This document shows, in pieces, positions 20,701 to 33,329 of a stretch of DNA of 64,000 nt (its first letter is position 1; each line of letters begins with the position of its first letter). The position numbers were made by a program, and so were the translations under genes. A model generated the notes under the pieces. It made no database searches. It was not told where the DNA came from and was given only the letters and a program-made list of their open reading frames with translations. Source of the DNA: Blastobasis lacticolella (lineage: Eukaryota; Arthropoda; Insecta; Lepidoptera; Blastobasidae). The DNA lies in assembly GCA_905147135.1 (NCBI GenBank), contig LR990051.1, positions 17,141,115 through 17,205,114 on the forward strand, in the 5' to 3' direction.

Positions 20701-21094
20701 ACGAATTCTTAGAACTTCTTCGAGATATTACAGAGTTCTTCTAGTAATATTTGAACAGTGTCTGAAGGAAAAGTACTCAAAATGTACAAGTAGCAAATTC
20801 TACTTAGATCTGGTTCTAATTGCCTGCCTTATCCGGCAAAAATTATACCCAGTGACCCAGTCAAACATAGGGCAAATAGTTGTAAAGAACATGCAATTTT
20901 AAGGAAGACAATGAAAAGCAAGTTATAATTTCAATGGGATAAGACGCAATTATGTTTACTTTGCTTTTCACTGTTTCTGGTAACAATAAATAAAATCTAA
21001 TAAATGTGAATAGCCTCAACAGGGCCAACTTGGACATCAATACGGTTCCTAAAACTTTTTCTTGTCAGCAGAGAAGCCTTAAACTATCTTTCTC

Positions 21095-21250
21095 AAAGTC
21101 AAAGTAATTTATTCAGTTTAGGCTATACATAGCACTTATGAATGTCAAACAAATAAATTAAAATGTATATTACAATAATGGTGACACTGGAAAAAATTGT
21201 TTATCAAATATAGATAAATGTCAAATGTAAATAATAAATATTAAAAAAAA
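21095..21250. repeat. Lepidopteran-style interspersed repeat
   Basis: 'tcaaagtcaaagtaatttat' with 'gcacttatgaatgtcaaa' resembles a retroelement-derived 3' end common in moths. A weaker relative is at 47750-47830. Confidence 0.4.
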
Positions 21251-22582
21251 AAATCACCAATTTAATTATTCCGATTCAATTGATTAAATTGTCAATTCAC
21301 TTACAAACATCAAATATTGAATACACAATTAAACATTTCACAAAATTCAGAACGTGACTTAAACATTTCAACCATTAAGATCTCGCATAAAGCCTCCTGA
21401 GATCGTTTCGTTTGTTAATAAGCACTAAATGCTTTAATGGACAAATCCTTTTTGTGGAGTCACAAGGTTCGCTTGGCTTTTCATTCCGAAGTTTGTAAGC
21501 GGATTACCAAGCATTAAGGGACTAAGGGTAAAACTGTAACTTTAGCGCCTACCTACCACTCGTTTAGTTTCCGAGTGAGATTTACTTTTGTTTATTTCTC
21601 ATTAAAAGCTGTTTACGACGTAATAGGGCTAATTTTATTGTACGATTGATGAATTAACTTGGATCGCTTATGAATGGATGGATGTTTTTACCTTTCATAC
21701 GAGTTTTCTGCTCCTCTCAATATTTAGGCTTAAGCTCTGTATGTAAACGTGATTTGAAATAAACAAATAAATCTTCAATATGACGGGCGATAGTTTAAAT
21801 GTTAGTTACACTTTCCATTTAGCATCTAAAAGTAACTCTTCTCTTTGTTTTGTTTTCTTGTTTGCATTTTTTATTTTCATTTCCATCTTATTTATTATTC
21901 CTATTCTATTTATTGCCTTTTTTCAAAGATGGTTAACTTAAAACGATGCCTGGCGACACATTGTTACCAAGCTCACAAAAGCACTCAAACCAGTACCGTG
22001 CCGGTTTACTAAAATAGTTGTCCGAACTTAGACCGGTCAGTAGACAATGTAGGTCAGCGGGCCTCAAGAGGGCATAACCAAATCTGATAGATAGCCATTG
22101 ATTAGAAACTAAATGGACAGCATATGTAACAAAGCCAGGCAAAGCAGTTTAGAGATCATAATTTGAAATGGAGGCACTAAATTGATATCGATTTGATAGA
22201 ATTTCATGTTGATTGGAAGATTTTAAGGCGTAATGATTTGATTTTCTGATGTAAGGTGGCTGATATCAAATTATCTAGATATATGAAAGAGGAGCATGTG
22301 AATATAGGTGGTTAACCATCTGAAGATCACACCAAACCACAATTCATAGCGAAAGCTTTGTAGAATGTATTTGAGACGATACAGTATAGAATATTGTCGC
22401 ACAAAATAGTAGATTGGTGAGGGTGAAGGGTTCTCTATACTGTGATTCTGGTTTATTTTAGACTACACGTCTCTTAAGTACCTACATAAGGACGATTAAG
22501 TGATGTTTCTGGTTGTTTGTTAGTGTTTAGATAAATGCACAACGCATTGTCTTGTATCCTGTGTATCAACACTAACTTCAAT
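21251..22582. other. No gene recognised
   Basis: AT-rich sequence without a coding frame longer than about 70 codons, without splice-bounded conserved-looking peptide and without a repeat I can match inside the window. Confidence 0.5.
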
Positions 22583-22900
22583 AGAGGTAGGGCATAGCGG
22601 GGTATCCCGAGCCTTCCGACTGGGGAAGTACCTCCACCTTATAGGATACCGCAGCTAAACAATACTCTTTTAAATAGTATTGTTATTTTTCCTGTGAGTA
22701 AGGTCTCCAGTGCTCCATGGGGTTGGGATTTTGGAAACCGTGGCTTTGGTAGTAGAGGGGAATTTGCCTTTTTGCTGCCAGAGCAACGTATTATAGAGGT
22801 GGGCAACGCATTGGCGATAGATACTCTTAGTGTTGCTAATGTGACCACTTCCCATCAGGTGGCCTGCTTGCCTGTTAGCCTACCGTATGTCAAAAAAAAA
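22583..22900 (+). repeat. Family F LINE 3' end
   Basis: A good copy reading from 'gaggtagggcatagcggg' to 'cctaccgtatgtc' plus a poly-A run. The plus-strand frame of about 76 codons through it is not a conserved protein; it merely crosses the repeat. Confidence 0.7.
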
Positions 22901-23854
22901 CTTACTGCCGTAAAATTTGCATAGTTGCCAAAAGGTGGCCTGGAAGAGATAGCTTATAGTGATAAGGCCGCCTTTGTTCCATGTTGTTGTAAACTATTGA
23001 TATTGTTATATTTAATTAGCAGTAAAGTAAACATCTATATATTTATCTATCTCTATCTCACATTGTTCCACTTACTACGGTAGTTTCGACCCTCTCATGA
23101 AGCGGAAGCCGTAAAGAACAGCGTAAATTCCAATGAGTCATTCAATTTACCTTCTAATAAAATAGGTACGTAATTGTTGTGCTTTTTGCTTTCGCGAATC
23201 GATAAATTAGTCTAGTCTGCTGCGAGAGCCGTTGACCTACCCACAGTGACATCTGTCTTTTTTCCGACTCATCGTTTTGTTTTATGACTTCATGCCTCAT
23301 TATGGTTATGACGTCAATGACCGTTGTACGGAAGGTAATTCATTGATTGTACCTCTACAATAGTGGAATTTACCACGCAAAGAATAGTATAGGAGTAAAT
23401 ACTTATACTTCCATAAGTATACACCTTTTAGTAATTGTGATCGCAACATTATGTGTCAGTAATGGAAATCAAATAAAACTGATGTAACATTCGTAGTCAG
23501 TTGAAACCTTATAAAAATCACATAATAGATCTGTTCCATACAAATATCATCATTCGTTAAAACTACAGACCTACATAGCGCTAGAAAAATGTTCCAACTT
23601 CCGCGATATAAATACTACTTCCGACAATCATTTGTTCGTTTTTTTTTATTTATCTTCTCTTGCCAACATTGGTGGTTACTTTATTCTTAATCACTAAACG
23701 TGTGCAAGATACGCGAATACCTCTATATTAAATAATTTATATTTGGAGGTGTCTGGGAGGCGGGAGGTATATTTAGGTAAAGGGCAACTTGCCAATTTCT
23801 GATGGGTAGATAGGAGATAGGATGAGGAAGAGGATGGCTAGTTATATTATGACT
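22901..23854. other. No gene recognised
   Basis: AT-rich sequence with scattered short direct repeats. No coding or RNA feature is seen. Confidence 0.5.
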
Positions 23855-24055
23855 AGTGGATCCGGCGCGACTTCTTTTGTACACCTACTTTATCCCTGCC
23901 TATCCTTTTTTCTTGCTAAACCGTCATTTGTTATACCCTTCATTAAGCTCTGTTGTGTAGTTTAAAATATCTAACCGTACATATATACAAACATAGAGAC
24001 AGAGACGGCGGGAAGCGACCTTGTTTAATACTATCTCTAGATATATAAACTTTAT
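23855..24055 (-). mobile_element. Helitron-like fragment
   Basis: Reverse orientation of the 20265-20470 element: the CTAG end lies at the left ('gactagtgga'), then 'tacacctactttatccctgc' and 'gacggcgggaagcgac'. Confidence 0.5.
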
Positions 24056-24902
24056 TTAATATTTTCAGTGTACGAACGGGTAGATATCAATAAAACTGGA
24101 TTTGGACGACAAAGAGGGTACCTTCTGTTTTTGGACGGGAGATAAAAAGGTTTTATGGTGTTGATTTAAAGCGGCGGCCAACGGTCGTCGGTGTATTTAG
24201 GCGACCGGTCCTCCGTCACACTCGACAGGTACACATGGAAAGATAAATATCCTTAGATAATACAATGATACGGCTCGAGGGATTATTTGAATTTGTCTAC
24301 AGTGTATTAACATAGTTATTGTTAAACTGATGTGTGTTTTAAGATATAATCAAAATGGAAAAGTTATCTACCAACTAAAATTTAGTAAGCTTAAAAATTA
24401 TTCTTTACTATATCTAATACTACTAATAATATAACACTATTTATTTTCTTCACAAAGAGTATTCATGTAGTGGGTGTAGTCATGAAGTCATACAGACATT
24501 TTTAAGTAATACAAATTTAGATTATTTAACACAAAACTTTGTGTGAAGACTGGCGCCTGCTATAGGTTGTACATAACCTGTACTACAGGACACCAGGTCT
24601 TCACCCCCAGTTTAGATAGCACATTTTTCCTATTACATATATCCCCTACTTCTTTAACCTAGACCGGTTTTACTCCTTTTCATTATATGAATTTTTTATT
24701 TCGCAATGATGAAATGCAGATATTGCTGGATAATTTAAACGGCTGGGTAGTGTGGCTAGCCAAAGCTTCATAACGACATCTTATAGCCCTTAGCCCAGTT
24801 TTTGAGAGAGCGAGATATCCATCAATTACATTCACAGCATTTTAAACTATAGACTTTGAGAATTTAAGAGAATAGACTTTGTCTTCTGCGAGACGTCATT
24901 GC
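24056..24902. other. No gene recognised; small GC-rich patch at 24172-24235
   Basis: 24172-24235 is GC-rich ('gcggcggccaacggtcgtcgg') in an AT-rich setting. It could be part of an exon or a promoter, but no splice sites or frame support either. The remainder is AT-rich. Confidence 0.3.
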
Positions 24903-25140
24903 TCATTTAAGAAGCTGAACAGGTGCTGTATAAGAAAGTAGAAGGTCATGCAATTTCTGAATTTGAACTCGGGGTCGTTTATTGTGAGATCTTCCTGCAG
25001 CGGTATTGCGGAGCCGGTACGACATTAAAGCGTTCCAGAAATAAGCGTTTTCGGGACTCTTTCGACGCGTTGAAACATTCTGGTGTTGCGGATGTCTTTG
25101 GGCGGCGGTAGTCACTTATCTACCATCAGATGACCTACTT
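24903..25140 (+). repeat. CR1/Jockey-like LINE 3' end
   Basis: The plus-strand frame ends in FRDSFDALKHSGVADVFGRR-stop, then 'cttatctaccatcagatgac'. Both features parallel the family E end (GVADVHRRR-stop, then 'ccatcaggtgg'). It is a separate diverged family. Confidence 0.5.
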
Positions 25141-26734
25141 ACTCATATAAAGACTTCTTTTATAAAAAGGTTGATGTTCTTTATATTCTTTGTAATTGAT
25201 ACAGGACGTTACAATAATTAATAAAAAACGGCCATGATCGTAAGCTCCTGTACGAAATTTGATTCTCCAATGTTTTACAGTTAAACGATACAGCGAATAC
25301 AAAGTTACGCTGAAAATAAAGAATTTATTATCCATATTCTCCATCCATATTCTATTTTTTTGTTTCCATAAAGATAATACAATAACATTGTTATGTACAT
25401 ACAATACAGACCCGGTTGGGCGCAGCATTTTGGGAGGGAGGGAGGCTTTAAACTTACGAAGGTAATAGAATAATTTATACCTATTGACTATTTAAGTATT
25501 TACATGTCCATTATATCTATTATTTATCAGTGAATTTTACTGTTTCTAATACTTAAGTACGTATCTAATACTTTGTACTTTTATTTTTATTACTTAAACT
25601 ACTTATACTTAAATAATGCACGCTTTACTTATCTATTATTGCACTTTCGTTTAGTTTATTCCCATTGTATATTTATTACAGTATATTAAAAAAGATTTTT
25701 AAATATTCTTAGATGTAAATTGTTGTGTTTAACTAGGTAGATATATAAGTTTTACGGACTTAGAACTTAACAGTAGGTACGGAATAAGATCTAATTATTT
25801 TGCTATCTTATCGCTTAAATATTCGTTTACGCTGTAGTAAGTTTTAGTGATTGATTAAAAATTTTTGCCGTCGGCCTATTATTACTATTAACAGAAAAAT
25901 CAGGGGTGTGATTCTCTAAGAAACATCCTTGATCGCAACGATAAACTGTAGGATGTTCTGTCGGATGATAACAATATTTCAATAGAAATTTGTATTTTGC
26001 TGGCCACAATGTGTCACATTTCATCGTTATGCTCACGGGTATTGTCTTACAGAAAAACATAGGTGGTGTCTTTCACTTAGAACATATTAGGAAAGTGTCA
26101 AGTTTGAAAAGGGACATGTTGAAGAAAAGTACAAAATCATCCTACTATATAAGGAAGGACTTACTTATGTAGTCTAAGTAATTTATTACTATCTTTCCCC
26201 AAAGTCTCAACCTTCATAGTATTCCTAAAATCCTTTCAGAAATACCAATAACGGACCTCAAAATTCGTCCCTTTGAAATCCACCCGACCATATCTTATAG
26301 GGAAAACGACCTAACGGTCGACACGAAAGGTATTTTACGCAAAATATTTCCCTCTGGTACTAAAAACATGTCCCGAATAACATTAAGGAACCACGAATAG
26401 CTCAACCGTAGTGAATATCGAAGACTACCCGAAGGTAGTTAAGAGAAATTTGCACTTCAATTTGTAAGGACAAGGTCCAATATTGCGCGCTCGATTGACA
26501 TTGAGTGATTTTTAATATCGTACCCGACTACGATTTTAAGGGTGCGAAGTATTGAATCATCAATCATTTCTTGAATTCGCTATGTAATAATTTCTCAGAA
26601 AGATCATTAGAGAGTATTACGCATACTCGTAAGACGTTGATTTTGTTTGTTTCTTTGACTCAGAACGTCCAACCTTCTCGCCGAAATCTACGAAACGTAG
26701 ATTTTTATACAAACAAACAATCTTCATTTCTTCA
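25141..26734. other. No gene recognised
   Basis: AT-rich sequence in which short frames on both strands overlap each other without motifs. No repeat match to other parts of the window was noticed. Confidence 0.5.
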
Positions 26735-26895
26735 CAACATGTCTGTCCCTGTTCGCGATAAACTCAAATGCGATTTGCGATGCTGGCAAAGATTTTCATA
26801 CGGTTTTCATTAATGGACAGAGGGATTCATGCGGAATGATTAGGTGTATAATTTGTTTAGGTCACTACCCTTGCGAAGCCGTGGCGGGTCGCTAG
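26735..26895 (+). mobile_element. Helitron-like 3' end
   Basis: 'tctgtccctgttcgcgataa', 'ggattcatgcggaatg' and the terminal 'gccgtggcgggtcgctag', with CTAG at 26892-26895 followed by T. This matches the ends of non-autonomous Helitrons known from Lepidoptera. The left end is not determined. Confidence 0.5.
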
Positions 26896-27149
26896 TTCAA
26901 GATAATATGCGAAGGTTTAAAATTGTAGTTAAAATCTGTACATAGGAGATAAGAAAAAGATAACGGGACAGGGAATGGAAATTTACGTCCTCCATGTACA
27001 AGTTATACGTAGTGACAACTAACTACACAACGACTTCCCAAAAACACGATATTTGTAATCGATAAATCAATTAGCTATCTGTTTTATTTACGTCTTTCTA
27101 AGTTTGTTTGTTCTTTATAGCCACAAGGTATAAAAAATATTAACTGATT

Positions 27150-27407
27150 CATGATCACGGCCCGTAACAGTCCACTGCAGGACTTAGGGCCTCTCCCACG
27201 AAAGGAAAGGTTATTGCCATAATCTCCACGCTTGGCAGGCGGGTTGGAGATTGCAGTGTTTAAATATAACAATTGAAAATGCTGCTGCCCATTTTCCAGA
27301 CTACGGAGACTCTTGATCTTTTGCCTCGAAAACGTTAGTCGCCTTGTAGGACACCCATGAGTGTATAAGGTTGGTGCTATTCTACTCTGCCGGACACCAC
27401 ACGGCCA
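27150..27407 (-). repeat. Family G repeat, full length
   Basis: Reverse complement of 1193-1450 with few differences; the ATC-containing start corresponds to the GAT tail. Confidence 0.75.
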
Positions 27408-27474
27408 TGTAACTGATTCAATATTTTGTATTTGACGATATAAGCAAGTTAACGAAGTGAGAAAGATTATAAAT

Positions 27475-27643
27475 CAATAAATATAACAATCGTGGAAAAA
27501 TTTACAAAGTGCCATCTAGCCCCAAACTAAGCATATACTATGGGTGCTAGATAACTGAAATACGACTTAAATACTTTTAAATATATACTTATCATATATA
27601 GAACACCCAGACCCCAAACAGAAATTGAAATTCATCATTTCAA
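27475..27643 (-). repeat. SINE-B, head missing
   Basis: It matches the 18221-18470 body and tail on the minus strand ('gccatctagccccaaa', 'gggtgctagataactg', 'gaaattcatcatttcaa'). Confidence 0.7.
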
Positions 27644-27894
27644 TGTAGACAAAGTCCTGATTGCTTACTTTTTAAACACCCATGTTTTAGTAGCAAACGT
27701 AAAACTGAATTACTACATACTTAGTCACGATACCACTAATCAAGCGCTTCTGTCACAATTACTATTAGCATAAAAATATCACAAAGCTGGATTTTTTTTT
27801 CAAACTATTTCGTATTCGGCCTATATTAAGCATCCCTCCCTCGACAAAATTTAGAGGTAATTTTGTTTTTTTGCAACACAGAGACAACGAAGAA

Positions 27895-28240
27895 GACAGC
27901 CCTTTTCATGGATAACATCTGCGTTTCATGCATTTAGGTTGAATGCAATAAAAATGTAGAACCGTTTTGGATACTTCTATTGGGCCACTAAATAGACCTC
28001 ATCAGTAAAGTACCAGAAAATGGCCATAAAGTCGATACTCTAGCAATAAAAGCAATATAATCCAACCCTATTATATCACACTAACCTACTATTTCCGTTA
28101 TGGGAAGTGTATTTGATGCTCTTCTACCGACCCATAAGTAATTCAGAGTAAACAGTGATACTCAAGCTGTGCGGATAAGATTTCAAGTTTGCTTTGGCGA
28201 TTGAATGGTTTCCTTTTAGTCAAGAAATGGGGAACAAAAG
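27895..28240 (-). repeat. Family I repeat
   Basis: Inverted relative to 10515-10870, with matches over most of its length. It runs directly into the hairpin at 28232-28280 and then SINE-B. Confidence 0.6.
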
Positions 28241-28280
28241 ACGTGTTTGACGATACGTCGCAAAAACACGTCTTTTGTTC
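28232..28280. repeat. Perfect 17-bp hairpin with 15-nt loop
   Basis: GAACAAAAGACGTGTTT (28232-28248) is perfectly complementary to 28264-28280. The loop has a further GACG/CGTC pairing. It sits at the junction of family I and SINE-B. Confidence 0.7.
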
Positions 28281-28299
28281 TACACAGAGATAAAATAAA

Positions 28300-28557
28300 T
28301 AATAAAATAAATAATCGTGGACAAATTCACACACAGCGCCATCTAGCCCCAAAGTAAGCAAAGCTTGTGTTATGTCTGCTAGATAACTGATAAACTACTT
28401 ATATACTTTTAAATACATACTTATTATATATAGAATACCCAGACCCGTAACTGAAATTAAAATTCATCATTTCAATTTCTGCCCGGCCGGGAATTGAACC
28501 CGGGAACCTCTTGCGTGGCAGACCGGCAAGTTGAGCTCTGAACCACTCAGGTCGTCG
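28300..28557 (-). repeat. SINE-B, full length
   Basis: On the minus strand it starts GACGACCTGAGTGGTTCAG, contains a B-box-like GGTTCAATTCC, and runs through the body to an AAATAAAT-rich end. It has a small insertion in the head relative to 18221. Confidence 0.75.
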
Positions 28558-28589
28558 TGGAGATGTGGAGCTTATCCTAGTGTATTTTA

Positions 28590-29050
28590 TTATGCTACGC
28601 AGTGAGAAACAAGCAGACAGTCCACCTGATGGTAAGTGGTAACTGGTTAACTGGTTAACTGTGTCTACGATTAATATATTTAGGTTTCTGCCATAAAATG
28701 CAGAACCGCAGGTGCGTGGTCACTGTGAGGTAGTCATATTAGTAGATGAAATATCTCATGTCTGTAATTGTGCTGGCTACCTCATCCTTCAAACCGGAAT
28801 ACGACAATGCAAGTAATGTTGCTTGGCGGCAGAAATTCACTACACAAACTTTCATTCTTATCCGGTCAACAACCGTCCAAGATATTGTGTCTCTAAGACA
28901 TTCCAGCTTCTCCAATACGATACCTCATTCGGTTTTACGGGTTTGGCAATCCGCGACTGGCAGGCACTACAACGGTAACAGCTTAACAATGGGCGGACCG
29001 AATGCTTGTTTTCCGCCTGGTAAATCCGGATTTGGCTTGTGGACAATATT
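28590..29050 (-). repeat. CR1-like LINE 3' region remnant
   Basis: 'acgcagtgagaaacaagcag', 'cacctgatggtaagtgg' and 'atgtctgtaattgtgctggc' match 4313-4500 in the same orientation. Further right, short frames look like decayed LINE sequence. It includes a small tandem 'aactggtt' triplication. Confidence 0.5.
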
Positions 29051-29194
29051 CTTTTCTATTATAAGGTATCAGGTATATAATATTATATACCTGTCATAAA
29101 CCATAAATTCGAAACTAGCCACATTAGGCCCGATTGCATTTCGTTTACACTTACAATATCTCCTAAGAGCGTTTTTCATCATAATAATATTAAT

Positions 29195-29508
29195 CATCTT
29201 GGCGTTAATGATTGTGCTCTCGCGCACGTGGGCCTGGGGTCTGCCTTACCCATGATCCAGGTTTTGGATCTAATTCGGGCCTCCGTGATCCTAGTACCAG
29301 GGAAACCTAACCTGAATGGATATAGTTACACATTCAGTTGCCTGAATGTGCAGTTTTTATCACAATGTTTTTCCTCACCGTAAGATTTTCGGTTAGCATT
29401 TAACTAACATACGTTACTCAGAAAAGAGTCATTGGTACATAGCCGCATTGGGATTTGAATTCAGTACCTCTCGCTTACGAGTCGGACACCTTTGACCACC
29501 AATGTTCC
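29195..29508 (-). repeat. SINE-A, near full length
   Basis: Minus-strand copy with head ('tacgagtcggacacc'), body and tail ('atcttggcgttaatg'), with internal deletions. The left flank contains 'catcataataatattaat', a decayed GAT tail. Confidence 0.75.
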
Positions 29509-29629
29509 TGCGACTTTCATCATAAACCTTGCCGAAAATGGCGTTCGAACCACGCCCTGTTTTTCTTTTCGTTTCGGTATTGGAAGACTGGAATTAGGTT
29601 CATATAGGTATATAATTTGAAATAGTACG

Positions 29630-29895
29630 TAGACCCTCTGTTGGTCACCACGAGAAGGTTCGAAAGAACGTTTCTCGCTCGTACGATTCGGATGTGGAAT
29701 GAGCTCCCAGCCACAGTGTTTCCTTTGGACTATGACATGGGATCGTTCAAGAGGTATATTAGAGGTCTCTTTAGAGGCGGGCAACGCATTGGTGACTCCC
29801 CTGGTGTTGCTGATGTCCATAGGCGGCGGTGACCACTTTCCATCAGGTGGCCCGCTTGCCTGTTTGTCTGCTAAGTAACATAAAAAAAAAAAAGT
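29630..29895 (+). repeat. Family E LINE 3' end, best copy
   Basis: An open frame reads RRFERTFLARTIRMWNELPA, then TVFPLDYD, KRYIRGLFRGGQRIG and GVADVHRRR-stop. This is followed by 'ccatcaggtggcccgcttgc' and poly-A (29881-29893). It is a 5'-truncated CR1/Jockey-type LINE. Confidence 0.8.
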
Positions 29896-29924
29896 AATTC
29901 TTCCATCTCAGAGAAATTGTCATT

Positions 29925-30018
29925 TTCTTTATTTTTTATCTTATACAAGGCAGGCATTTGACCACCATCTCACCTATTAGTAAGTGATGATGCGGCCGAA
30001 GATGGAGCCTTGAAGGAT
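29925..30018 (-). repeat. Family D LINE tail fragment
   Basis: 'caaggcaggcatttgaccac' and 'taagtgatgatgcggcc' match the end of the family D copies at 33330 and 60480. Confidence 0.55.
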
Positions 30019-30112
30019 TTATTGATTAGGAATTATTAGAATACTAGTGATGACATAGTAAAAGACTTGAAAAAATAATTATATCATAGTTTTACTGTTG
30101 AGTCTTTTCAAC

Positions 30113-30150
30113 ACTGCGATATCCAACCCACCTGCCAAGCGTGCACAATA
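30113..30150 (+). repeat. Family G scrap
   Basis: 'aacactgcgat.tccaaccc' and 'cctgccaagcgtg' match the middle of family G only. Confidence 0.45.
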
Positions 30151-30706
30151 TGATTTATGACGATAGCCGCCTATAGGCTCAAGTTTATATGTTGATGTGA
30201 TGTAATGTGATACATTGCTGCAGTAGAATAATCATATAATTGGCGTCATCCATAGCGTTCTACGAAGTCGCACTAAACTATTTGAATACATAGCAATGAT
30301 GAACACCCAAACCGAGCCATATAATCGGAATATGATTAAGCTAAACGTTTCAAAGCAAAGAAAACAATTATAAATTTCTGTGCGTGTGACACGAAGGGGG
30401 TTTGCTTGCCACTGTGGTGCGACGACAGGACCGTAATTAGGGTCTAAGAGGGCATTTTATACCACCTTTTGCGAAATTACGCTTCGAGCGAATAGCGCTG
30501 CGTGTACCTATTAAAGTTTCGAACTACAGCATAGCCCCATAAAAGAATACACCTAATAACTCTTACAGGAGTATTTGTTGAAATTTGTTTACGTATGAAA
30601 ACTTTGAGAGACGCAAAAGTTTGAACGAATGAGCACGGTAGGAGCCGGACCCTGAGCTACAATGTAATTTACAATTGTATCCATGTAAAGCTAGTAATCC
30701 TTGATG

Positions 30707-31050
30707 TTTTTTTTTTTTATGTTATACTGTAGGCAAACAGGCAAGCGAGCCACCTGATGGAAAGTGGTCACCACTGCCTATAGACATAAGCAACACCGAG
30801 ACTATCGTTAATGCGTTGCCCACCTCTATAACACTCTGGCAGCAAAAAGGCAAATATCCCTCCACTGCCAAAGCCACGGTTTTCCCAAATTTCCACCCCA
30901 TGGAGCTCTGGAAACCTTACTCACCGGCAGAAACACAATTCTATTTAAAAGAGTATTGTTTAGCTGCGGTATTCTGTGAGGTGGAGGTACTTCCCCAGTC
31001 GGGCGGCTCCAATTCGAACGGGATACCCCGCTATGCCCTACCTCTCTTGT
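30707..31050 (-). repeat. Family F LINE 3' end
   Basis: Near-complete copy: poly-T start, then the family F order to 'ccctacctctcttg'. A 99-codon frame crosses it and the next SINE and is not a protein gene. Confidence 0.7.
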
Positions 31051-31225
31051 TATGGCCCGGAGCCGCCTTTATCATGATACAGGATTTGTCAGATCAGGTA
31101 ATTACAGTAGAGTGACTGACATCTGACCCCCTGACATGTTCTGGTCAGGTTCACCTGTTAACGGGTAACAGAGGTACCTGAGTAAATTGGATAATGTTTA
31201 CGTTCATTCGCCTGAATGAAAAGTT
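31051..31225 (-). repeat. SINE-A fragment abutting family F
   Basis: Tail and body of SINE-A ('catgatacaggatttg', 'aggtaattacagtagag'), with an internal duplication of the 'gttcacctgttaac' region in inverse sense. It begins exactly where family F ends. Confidence 0.6.
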
Positions 31226-31262
31226 GGTAATATTTGCTAATATTACTTAATTTTAATGTATC

Positions 31263-32143
31263 TGTCGCAGCCAACTGGTTAAATCAGCCATTTAATTAGA
31301 AGACTAGTCCATTAATAAAATGCCGGCATTTAATTAAATGGCTAAAGTATAACTAGCTAAGTTGCCGAACGTAACGTCTAACTACTTGGCTGAACGTTAT
31401 TTAGCCGATTTGTTAAAGGGTATATAGATGGTTGGTTAGAGTGACCATAAGTTCGCTGGTAACTTAAATGGTAAACTTAATTTAAGATAAAAGATAATGA
31501 ATTAATAAAGATCACTTTTAGTTAATAAAACATTATTAGTGGCAAGATATTTAATAAGTAGGTATACAATTAATTGTATTGTGAGTAGGTATACCTATAA
31601 CAGTATTTAATTCAGTAATTTTTTTTAATAAAAACTTTAGATTTATAACTTATTTACTACTTGTAACTATGTAGTAGGAACAACAGCAACAGTGCACTTT
31701 CTTATTTTATAATATTAAATATAAAATGACACAAAAGATTGTCATTTCTAATTAAAGGTAAGTATAAAAAGAAAATAAACATATTAAGTTATCTTAACTC
31801 TTACTTAAAGTTATGTCAATTCTTACTTAAAAGCACGTAGGTGCCACATTCTAAATTTAGTTAAAACGAAAAAAATACATTGCTTGTGTGCGAGCTGTCT
31901 GACGCCAGATTTGTTTTGGTGACTACCAGCGCAGCAGTAGATAAAATTTGAACTAAATTTAAATCACCTGCCTTATTTTACTTCAGCCGTCTCCAAAGGG
32001 CTGGCTTTAATAAGCCAACTAGTTAAACGTTGAGTGATGTTAGTTAAGTCAATGATCGGCCTAGACACTCAATTGAATGCCGGCGTTTAATTAACGGGCT
32101 AGACTTCTCATTAAATGGCTGATTTAAGCAGATGGCTGCGACA
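31263..32143. mobile_element. Non-autonomous DNA transposon, 881 bp, 73-bp TIRs
   Basis: 31263-31335 and 32071-32143 are inverted repeats with 64 of 73 positions identical. Both ends read TGTCGCAGCC inward. TATC occurs immediately outside each end (31259-31262 and 32144-32147), a likely 4-bp target duplication. The interior is AT-rich without a frame. TGT...ACA ends with a 4-bp duplication would fit Ginger-type elements, but this is only inference. Confidence 0.7.
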
Positions 32144-32606
32144 TATCCATTTAGCTGCAGAAATATACAACCCTCAAATAGACTATATTATATTCTGAAC
32201 AAAAATAAAATAAAGTTCGAAATAATGTTAATTGCTTTGCTTGTCAGTCCACCAACGCTGCAGTTCAGAGTGAACACTCAAGAGTTTTTCACTTCTCCTA
32301 TCCAATAATAGAACCGCATGGTAGCATCCCTACTTATTACGTAGTTAGTATTCCATACAACGCTTCAATTCGGTTCATCTTTTATCATGTGCCGCCAATA
32401 GAATTCCGTGCCAACGTCTGTATTGCGACGGAAAACTACACGATCCTTGGAAACTACAGGATAAATAGGCATGCATCTGTTGGGTAAGTACATTTTAAAT
32501 AAGTAAATGTATAAATGAAAAAAATGTTTGCCTTAAAATACATAAGAGTATAATGAACACAAATCAGTAGAATGTAAAATAGGACAGCCGGCCCTTGCAT
32601 TATTAT

Positions 32607-32802
32607 CATCTTGGCGTTAATGTCCTCTTTGACCATGATCCAGGATTTGGCAGGTCAGGTAATTACAGTTAAGCGACTGCCATCTGACCTCCATGACCCT
32701 GCTACCAGGGGAACCTGACAAGATTGGATCATGGTAACACATCCAGTCGCCTGAATGTGCAGGTTTCGTCACGATGTTTTCCCTCACCGTAAGAGCCAGC
32801 CC
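32607..32802 (-). repeat. SINE-A, head deleted
   Basis: 'catcttggcgttaatgtcc' to 'ttttccctcaccgtaagag' on the minus strand, with a 30-bp deletion near the tail. Confidence 0.75.
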
Positions 32803-33329
32803 TTGCTTATTAAAATAAAATATGTGTTACCTACCTATGACCCCCTATAAAAGGTCTAAATCCGTCCCTCTCTTACTTAAGGTGTAATTAATCAATGCTA
32901 CGTAGAACGGCACACTATTTGGGCCCTTGAAACATACTACCTTAATTGTGAGCTTGTGCAGATATTGTGAATGTGGTATTTCCTTCACGCGCCGTTTGTT
33001 ACTATGGCAATTGGTTTTGTAGGCTTTGTTGACTTTTGTGGGTAAGCCTGTGGCAACTGAGGCAAGGTTGGATTACGTATTATGAATTAAGGTTAGGTTT
33101 CATTTTTGAAGTTACTCGTTAAAGTCATTACGTAATATTACGCCGACCGAAATTCAATAATACTAGAGTATAGGGTTCTCTGTTTCTCAAATTTCTAAAA
33201 GGATTTTGATGATAGTCGAGGTTTGCTTGAAAAGTGTGGGTGGAGGCTTATATCCAACTGTGGGTGACGTGCGGCCGAGATGATGATGATAACTTTTATG
33301 AGAAAATGCCTGCTATTTTTAATGTTTTT

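Noticed and set aside
24923..25111. Short gene candidate ending GVADVFGRR
   Set aside because: The ending matches CR1/Jockey-type LINE C-termini, so it is a retroelement remnant.
28746..29099. 117-codon plus frame
   Set aside because: It crosses a decayed LINE 3' region. It has no motif or splice context, and the segment has a relative at 4313-4500.
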